DNA of 10,522 nucleotides. Source: an uncultured Veillonellaceae bacterium. Lineage in GTDB: Bacteria > Bacillota > Negativicutes > Veillonellales > Megasphaeraceae. The stretch is from the NCBI GenBank assembly GCA_900546795.1, contig UREG01000055.1, positions 1-10,522 of the forward strand. The letters run 5' to 3'. A model generated the notes under the pieces. The model saw only the letters and a program-made list of their open reading frames with translations, ran no database searches and was not told the origin of the DNA. Shown here in pieces: positions 6,632 through 10,522 of this stretch. The number at the start of each line of letters is the position of its first letter. The stretch's first letter is position 1. Both the position numbers and the translations under genes were made by a program.

Positions 6632-7560
6632 TTTGTTTCCTCCATGATCTCTGCTAGTATTTCCCGTCCGCCGGCAGCCAGCATTCGGTTCCCCAAGACT
6701 TCTCCCAGCTGTTCTGCTTCTGCGGCAGGTCCGCTGATCTCGTCGCGGATCAGGCGGCTCCCGTCTACCGAACCGATGACGGCGGTCAAAGAAACCTGAC
6801 CGTTTTCCACTACGCCTCTTACGCCGATCGGCACCTGGCAGCCTCCTTCGATAAGCCGCAGGAACGCCCGCTCCCCGTCTGTTGCCTGCCGAGTCGGTTC
6901 ATCGTTTAAAAATGCCAGCATCTCTCTTATGTCGTGCCGGTCTTCCCGGCATTCTATCGCCAGCGCTCCCTGGCCGACTGCCGGTATGCACAGCGAAACC
7001 GGCAGTATCTCCCGAATCCGTTCGCCGTATCCCAGCCGCTGCAAGCCTGCCGCCGCCAGAATGACCGCGTCCATCTGCCCTTCGTCCAGTTTCCGCAGCC
7101 GCGTATCTACATTGCCCCGCAGATCGACGATCGTAAGATCCGGCCGCGCTGCCAGCAGCTGCCCTTTCCGGCGCAGGCTGGATGTGCCGACCACTGCGTT
7201 CTGCGGCAGATCGGCAAACCGTTCGTACCGGTTGCTGACAAAAGCGTCGCCGCTGTCCGCCCGCTCGGTAATAACCGTCAGGCACAGGCCTTCCGGAAGG
7301 ACGGTCGGCATGTCTTTCAGGCTATGTACCGCCAAATCGATCGTCCCGTCCAGCAGTTCCGTTTCAATCTCTTTGGTAAACAGCCCTTTGCCGCCGATTT
7401 TTGCCAGCGGCACGTCCAGTATCCGATCGCCTTTGGTTACGATTTTTTTCAATTCCACCGCGCAGTCCGGGTACTGTTCCCGCAGGCGCGACTGGATATA
7501 GGTGCTCTGCCATAATGCCAGCAGGCTTTGTCTAGTCCCAATCTTCAAACTTTTTCTCAT
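6628..7560 (-). CDS. hemC: Hydroxymethylbilane synthase (porphobilinogen deaminase)
   Basis: The enzyme polymerises four porphobilinogen units into linear hydroxymethylbilane on a dipyrromethane cofactor. In this 310-residue protein the N-terminus (KIGTRQSLLALWQS), the catalytic aspartate in HSLKDMP (Asp83), VGTSSLRRKGQL (about 125-136) and DLRGNVDTRLRKL (146-158) are canonical. The cofactor-attaching cysteine lies in EGGCQVPIG (Cys241). An in-frame TTG at 7566 lies one base after the AGGAG ribosome binding site, too close, so the ATG at 7560, seven bases away, is preferred. The gene overlaps the end of hemA by 29 bases and its own stop overlaps the next start. Confidence 0.96.
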   Translation of the reverse strand: MRKSLKIGTRQSLLALWQSTYIQSRLREQYPDCAVELKKIVTKGDRILDVPLAKIGGKGLFTKEIETELLDGTIDLAVHSLKDMPTVLPEGLCLTVITERADSGDAFVSNRYERFADLPQNAVVGTSSLRRKGQLLAARPDLTIVDLRGNVDTRLRKLDEGQMDAVILAAAGLQRLGYGERIREILPVSLCIPAVGQGALAIECREDRHDIREMLAFLNDEPTRQATDGERAFLRLIEGGCQVPIGVRGVVENGQVSLTAVIGSVDGSRLIRDEISGPAAEAEQLGEVLGNRMLAAGGREILAEIMEETK

Positions 7561-8833
7561 CGCCAAACTCCTCTCCCGCTGCGCCCAGCTGAAATAGATC
7601 GCAAATCAGCGTGCGGTACGCTTCTTCCTGTTCCGTACCGGCTACCTGATTCATCATTTTCATGGGTTCCCGGAGAAATTTATGTTCCAGCCGCTCGGTC
7701 ATGAGCGTGATAATCCGTGTTTCCCGTTCCGTCAGGTCCGGCATTTTTGCCAGCGCTTTTTTCAGCACCCGTTCCCGCAGGAAATTCATTTTGTCATGCA
7801 GCTGCACCATGACCGGCCGCATCGTAAAATACCGCAGCCGCTCTTTCAGCGACGCGATTTCTTCTTCGATCATTCCTTCTGCTTCCTGCGCTTCTTTGTC
7901 CCGCAGGATACGGTTCGTTTCCACGACCCCTTCCAGGTCATCTATATTGTATAATACGACGTTGGGCATTTCTCCCAGCAGCGGATCCACGTCCCGCGGC
8001 ACCGCAATATCGATCAGGATCAGCGGTTTCGTCCGCTCCCGAACCATCGGCCCTATATTTTCCGCAGTCAGCACATAATGCGGCGCGCCGGTAGACGTAA
8101 TGATAATATCCGCCTGCACCCCTTCGCTGAACAGCGTTTGATAATCGATGGCTTTGCCGTTAAACTTTTCCGCCAGCAGCACCGCGTTGTCATACGTCCG
8201 ATTGCTGACAAATATCGTTCTGGCGCCTTTATCCAGCAAGTGCCGGGCTGTCAGCTCGCTCATATGGCCGGCCCCTAAAATCAAAATCCGCGCGTCCGAC
8301 AGATCGCCCAGTTTTTCCATTGCCAGATCTACGGCCGCCGAAGAGACCGACACGCTGTTATACGCGATCCGCGTTTCTGTCCGCACCCGCTTTCCCACGG
8401 CGATCGCCCGGTTGAACAGAGTATTCATCATCGTTCGTGTCATGCCGTTTTTGCGGGCTATATGATAGGCGTTTTTGATCTGACTTAAAATCTGCCCTTC
8501 TCCGACTACCAGCGAATCCAGGCTGGAAGCCACCCGAAACAAATGGCGCACGCAGTTTACTCCCGACAAATTGTAAAAATATTCCGGCCGGTACGCGTCG
8601 CCGGCCAAGTGCCGGAGCAGGTACTTAATAAACCCGATCGCTTTTTCCCGATCTTCCAGCACCATATATAATTCGGTTCGGTTGCAGGTCGATACCAACA
8701 CCGCTTCCGCAATATGATCGTATCCATGCAGGCGGCGTATGATACTGTTTACCCGCTCTGCCGAAAAATTAAAACGTTCCCGCACTTCAACGGGAGCGGT
8801 TCGATGATTCAGTCCTAAAACAGTCAACTGCAT
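7532..8833 (-). CDS. hemA: Glutamyl-tRNA reductase
   Basis: This NADPH enzyme reduces glutamyl-tRNA to glutamate-1-semialdehyde, the committed step of the C5 pathway. The 433-residue protein begins with the family start VLGLNHRTAPVEVRERF. It has the catalytic cysteine in STCNRTELY (Cys50), the conserved HLFRVASSLDSLVVGEGQIL (97-116), the Rossmann motif ILGAGHMSE (185-193) and ITSTGAPH, then a helical dimerisation tail. No regulatory N-terminal extension is seen. The conserved N-terminus fixes the ATG at 8833, although this makes it overlap the preceding gene by 47 bases. A GAGGGAG ribosome binding site lies about 10 bases upstream, inside that gene. Confidence 0.97.
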   Translation of the reverse strand: MQLTVLGLNHRTAPVEVRERFNFSAERVNSIIRRLHGYDHIAEAVLVSTCNRTELYMVLEDREKAIGFIKYLLRHLAGDAYRPEYFYNLSGVNCVRHLFRVASSLDSLVVGEGQILSQIKNAYHIARKNGMTRTMMNTLFNRAIAVGKRVRTETRIAYNSVSVSSAAVDLAMEKLGDLSDARILILGAGHMSELTARHLLDKGARTIFVSNRTYDNAVLLAEKFNGKAIDYQTLFSEGVQADIIITSTGAPHYVLTAENIGPMVRERTKPLILIDIAVPRDVDPLLGEMPNVVLYNIDDLEGVVETNRILRDKEAQEAEGMIEEEIASLKERLRYFTMRPVMVQLHDKMNFLRERVLKKALAKMPDLTERETRIITLMTERLEHKFLREPMKMMNQVAGTEQEEAYRTLICDLFQLGAAGEEFGDEKKFEDWD

Positions 8834-9446
8834 GTTCTATTTGCTCCCTCGCTTCTTCTATTCTGTGCCGTTCCAACAAATCCATCAATTCATCGTTTAG
8901 TACGTTCCGCCAAAATGCGGTCCGCTCCTTAGGCGTGCTCTTAGTCTCCAGCAGCCGCTGCCGCACGTCCAGAAGATAGGCGCCAAATGCCGCCGCTTCT
9001 TCCGGAAACCGCTTCATCAGCCACGATTTTAACAATCGCGCATAGCCGGCATGGCCGCCGGCCGATACGGTAAAGGCCACCGGCCCCTTGCGGCAGACCG
9101 CCGGCAGGGAAAAATCTCCCGTCTCCGGCGCCGTTGCGGAAGAAACGAGTCCCGGCGCGTCCTCTACCACCTGCCGATTGACTGCATCGCTGTCCGTTGC
9201 GGCAAATACCAGGAACGCACCGTCAATATATTCCGGCCGATACCGGTCCGCAATCCATTTTACCTGCTGCCGGCAGATGAGCGCCTGTACATCGGGACAG
9301 CATTCCGGCGCAATCACCGTCACGTCCGCCCCCTGCGCGGCCAATCCTTTGGCTTTCCGATATGCCACCGAACCTGCGCCAACTACCGCACACCGCCGCC
9401 CTTTTACCCGCAGCTGCACGGGATAGGAAAACATAGCTTCTTTCAT
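8787..9446 (-). CDS. Precorrin-2 dehydrogenase / possible sirohydrochlorin ferrochelatase (Met8/SirC/CysG N-terminal type)
   Basis: This 219-residue enzyme is predicted to oxidise precorrin-2 to sirohydrochlorin with NAD, and in some family members also inserts iron to make sirohaem. It starts with a sheet (YPVQLRVKGRRCAVVGAG), the NAD-binding GAGSVAYRKAKGL (23-35) and FAATDSDAVNRQV (81-93). The family length and a helical C-terminal part are present. Two features are unusual. Where CysG and Met8 have the catalytic Asp (VVDAP), this protein has Thr105 (SATAPE). The usual S-S/T-GG-x-SP motif reads SAGGHAG (128-134). Dehydrogenase function is therefore likely, and chelatase function is in doubt. 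An ATG at 9482 is in frame, but ATG 9446 has AGGAG five bases upstream and starts the conserved region. It is the first gene of the operon. Confidence 0.85.
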   Translation of the reverse strand: MKEAMFSYPVQLRVKGRRCAVVGAGSVAYRKAKGLAAQGADVTVIAPECCPDVQALICRQQVKWIADRYRPEYIDGAFLVFAATDSDAVNRQVVEDAPGLVSSATAPETGDFSLPAVCRKGPVAFTVSAGGHAGYARLLKSWLMKRFPEEAAAFGAYLLDVRQRLLETKSTPKERTAFWRNVLNDELMDLLERHRIEEAREQIEHAVDCFRTESSNRSR

Positions 9447-9507
9447 ACAAACTCCTGATTTGATATTTTTGAGAAATGACATTAAATTTCTTTATTTAGC
9501 TTTCCTT

Positions 9508-9536
9508 ATCATACCATGTATTATTCGTTTTGGCTA
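9508..9536 (-). promoter_or_regulatory. Promoter of the tetrapyrrole operon
   Basis: On the minus strand an extended -10 (TGG then TATGAT, hexamer at 9508-9513) lies 17 bases from TAGCCA (9531-9536), which matches the -35 consensus at four of six bases. Transcription would start near 9501, leaving a leader of about 55 bases before the ATG at 9446. The leader is too short for a cobalamin riboswitch, and none is visible. Confidence 0.65.
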
Positions 9537-9552
9537 ACAAATTAACGAATAA
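9521..9552. promoter_or_regulatory. Probable operator: 9-bp perfect inverted repeat over the operon promoter
   Basis: TTATTCGTT (9521-9529) and AACGAATAA (9544-9552) are exact inverted repeats with a 14-base spacer. The arm centres are 23 bp apart, close to two helical turns, as expected for a dimer contacting one DNA face. The site covers the -35 box and part of the promoter spacer, so repression is the natural reading. It is not followed by a T tract in either direction and is not a terminator. The regulator is unknown and not encoded in the window. Confidence 0.55.
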
Positions 9553-9591
9553 ACTCCGTATTTTCCGTCGCCGCTTTCCGAAAGAAAAAAT

Positions 9592-9636
9592 AAAAAATAT
9601 CTCCCTTGCCGGAAGATGGTTCCCGGCCGGGAGATA
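9592..9636 (-). terminator. Rho-independent terminator of the right-hand binding-protein gene
   Basis: On the minus strand TATCTCCC (9629-9636) pairs with GGGAGATA (9598-9605). An inner GC-rich pairing (9608-9612 with 9623-9627) extends it, and six T residues follow at 9597-9592, with more T just beyond. It begins 10 bases after the binding-protein stop and separates that gene from the tetrapyrrole operon. Confidence 0.9.
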
Positions 9637-9646
9637 CTGCGGTTTC

Positions 9647-10402
9647 TTATTCTTTTTTGCCAAACCATTTTTCATAAATCTTCTGGTATTCGCCGTTTGC
9701 TTTGAGCTCATCGAGCGCTTTGTTCAGATCGCTTTGCAGCTGGGTATTTCCCTTTTTCACGGCCATGACCATCTCGGCTTTATCAACGGCGTCGCCGACC
9801 ATTTTAAGATCTTTGCCCGCTCCCTGATTCAGGTAATACATACCCACCGCTTTATCGATGATCACCGCATCGATATTACCGTGCGTCAGTTCCAGGAAGG
9901 ACTGAGTATTGGCGTCAAACTGCCGCACCTCTGCGTCTGAAACCGCGCTGGCTATCTCAACCGGCTTCGTTCCTACCTGCACCCCGATTGTTTTGCCGGT
10001 TAAATCGTCCAAGCCTTTTATCGCCGTTTCCTCTTTGCGCACCAGCACGACATATCCCGTATCGTCAAAATACACCTTGGTAAAGTCAACCTGTTTCGCC
10101 CGTTCCGGCGTCGCGTCCATTGCCGCTGCCGCTACATCGATCTGATTGCTCTGCAGCGCCGGTATCAAGGCGTCAAATCCCATGCTCCGAAATTCCCATT
10201 TATAGCCCATCTGTTTTGCCAACGCTTCGGTCAGCTCCACATCAAAGCCCACGTATTTCTCTCCTTCAGAAAATTCAAAGGGAGGATATGTCGTTTCCGA
10301 ACCGACCCGCAGCACCTTTTCTTTCTCGCCGCCGCAGCCGCTTACCACCAACGATACGGCCATCATACCTACTGCTAAAAAACGCAACCATTTTTTCTGC
10401 AT
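9647..10402 (-). CDS. Polar-amino-acid ABC transporter substrate-binding lipoprotein (SBP family 3, ArtJ/GlnH-like)
   Basis: This 251-residue predicted lipoprotein has a lysine/arginine start, a hydrophobic core and the lipobox VSGC with Cys23. Family 3 motifs follow: SETTYPPFEF (35-44), VGFDVELTEALAKQMG (51-66), FDALIPALQSNQIDVAAAAMDATPER (76-101) and the C-terminal NGEYQKIYEKWFG. Arg101 (ligand carboxylate) and Asp183 (ligand amino group) are kept. The position that is Thr in GlnH and in the left-hand binding protein is Asp96 here, so the ligand may differ. An upstream ATG at 10432 lies almost on the predicted transcription start and lacks a ribosome binding site. ATG 10402 has GAGGG about seven bases upstream and is preferred. 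The gene forms its own unit between promoter and terminator, without a permease or ATPase gene nearby. Confidence 0.9.
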   Translation of the reverse strand: MQKKWLRFLAVGMMAVSLVVSGCGGEKEKVLRVGSETTYPPFEFSEGEKYVGFDVELTEALAKQMGYKWEFRSMGFDALIPALQSNQIDVAAAAMDATPERAKQVDFTKVYFDDTGYVVLVRKEETAIKGLDDLTGKTIGVQVGTKPVEIASAVSDAEVRQFDANTQSFLELTHGNIDAVIIDKAVGMYYLNQGAGKDLKMVGDAVDKAEMVMAVKKGNTQLQSDLNKALDELKANGEYQKIYEKWFGKKE

Positions 10403-10440
10403 GCCAGTCCCTCGCTTTCTTGTTATCTGCATCTTTTCAC

Positions 10441-10469
10441 ATTATAACAAGTAATTCCAAAAAACTCAA
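10441..10469 (-). promoter_or_regulatory. Strong promoter of the right-hand binding-protein gene
   Basis: On the minus strand TTGAGT (10464-10469) and a perfect TATAAT (10441-10446) are 17 bases apart, and TG one base before the -10 makes it an extended -10 box. A start near 10433 gives a leader of about 30 bases to the ATG at 10402 and argues against the ATG at 10432. The remaining bases to the right edge show no gene. Confidence 0.75.
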
Positions 10470-10522
10470 TGCTTTTATTTGTTCTGTTTCTTCGAAAAGA
10501 TGTAAATATACTTGCACTAGCA

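Noticed and set aside
9447..9507. Cobalamin riboswitch or T-box in the leader of the tetrapyrrole operon
   Set aside because: The leader is only about 55 bases and has no conserved box or terminator structure.
229..9547. The 8-base word AATTAACG shared by the left promoter (229-236) and the operon promoter (9540-9547)
   Set aside because: One AT-rich 8-mer shared by two AT-rich regions is expected by chance at an appreciable rate, and the surrounding dyads differ.
10482..10512. Possible rightward promoter with TATACT near the right edge
   Set aside because: No acceptable -35 box at normal spacing and no gene visible to the right within the window.
1..10522. Mobile elements, CRISPR arrays, tRNA or rRNA genes
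   Set aside because: No transposase, integrase, regularly spaced repeats or RNA gene signatures were seen; base composition and codon style are even across the genes.

Overview
The window looks like ordinary chromosomal DNA from a low-to-mid GC Firmicute. My best guess is a Negativicutes member of the Veillonellaceae or Megasphaera type. This rests on strong AGGAG-type ribosome binding sites, Rho-independent terminators with long T tracts, lipoprotein-type binding proteins, a CobA-HemD fusion and a clostridial-style tetrapyrrole gene order. It is inference from style and was not checked by any search.

Layout, left to right. Positions 1-295 are a non-coding, AT-rich leader. It holds a long rod-like hairpin with a T tract, several dyad repeats and a good promoter. 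At 296-1120 (+) lies a single-gene unit for an amino-acid-binding lipoprotein, closed by a bidirectional terminator. Everything else reads leftwards. At 1246-2721 there is a two-gene unit: an ArsB/NhaD/CitMHS-type permease followed by a small two-helix membrane protein with a very basic tail. At 2809-9446 there is a six-gene tetrapyrrole operon, transcribed in the order precorrin-2 dehydrogenase, hemA, hemC, cobA-hemD, hemB, hemL. At 9647-10402 a second amino-acid-binding lipoprotein has its own promoter and terminator.

The operon covers glutamyl-tRNA to 5-aminolevulinate (HemA, HemL), then porphobilinogen (HemB), hydroxymethylbilane (HemC) and uroporphyrinogen III (HemD domain), then precorrin-2 (CobA domain) and sirohydrochlorin or siroheme (Met8/SirC-like protein). 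No uroporphyrinogen decarboxylase or later haem gene is present. As seen here, the cluster serves sirohaem and/or corrinoids rather than protohaem. The genes overlap or are separated by 8 bases or fewer, so the unit is probably translationally coupled.

I did not find a clearly new system. The points most worth a second look are: a 9-bp perfect inverted repeat over the operon promoter; replacement of the usual catalytic Asp and the SP residues in the precorrin-2 dehydrogenase; a possible 70-80 nt hairpin RNA at the left edge; stacked dyads upstream of the first binding protein; and two binding proteins without transporter partners flanking the operon.
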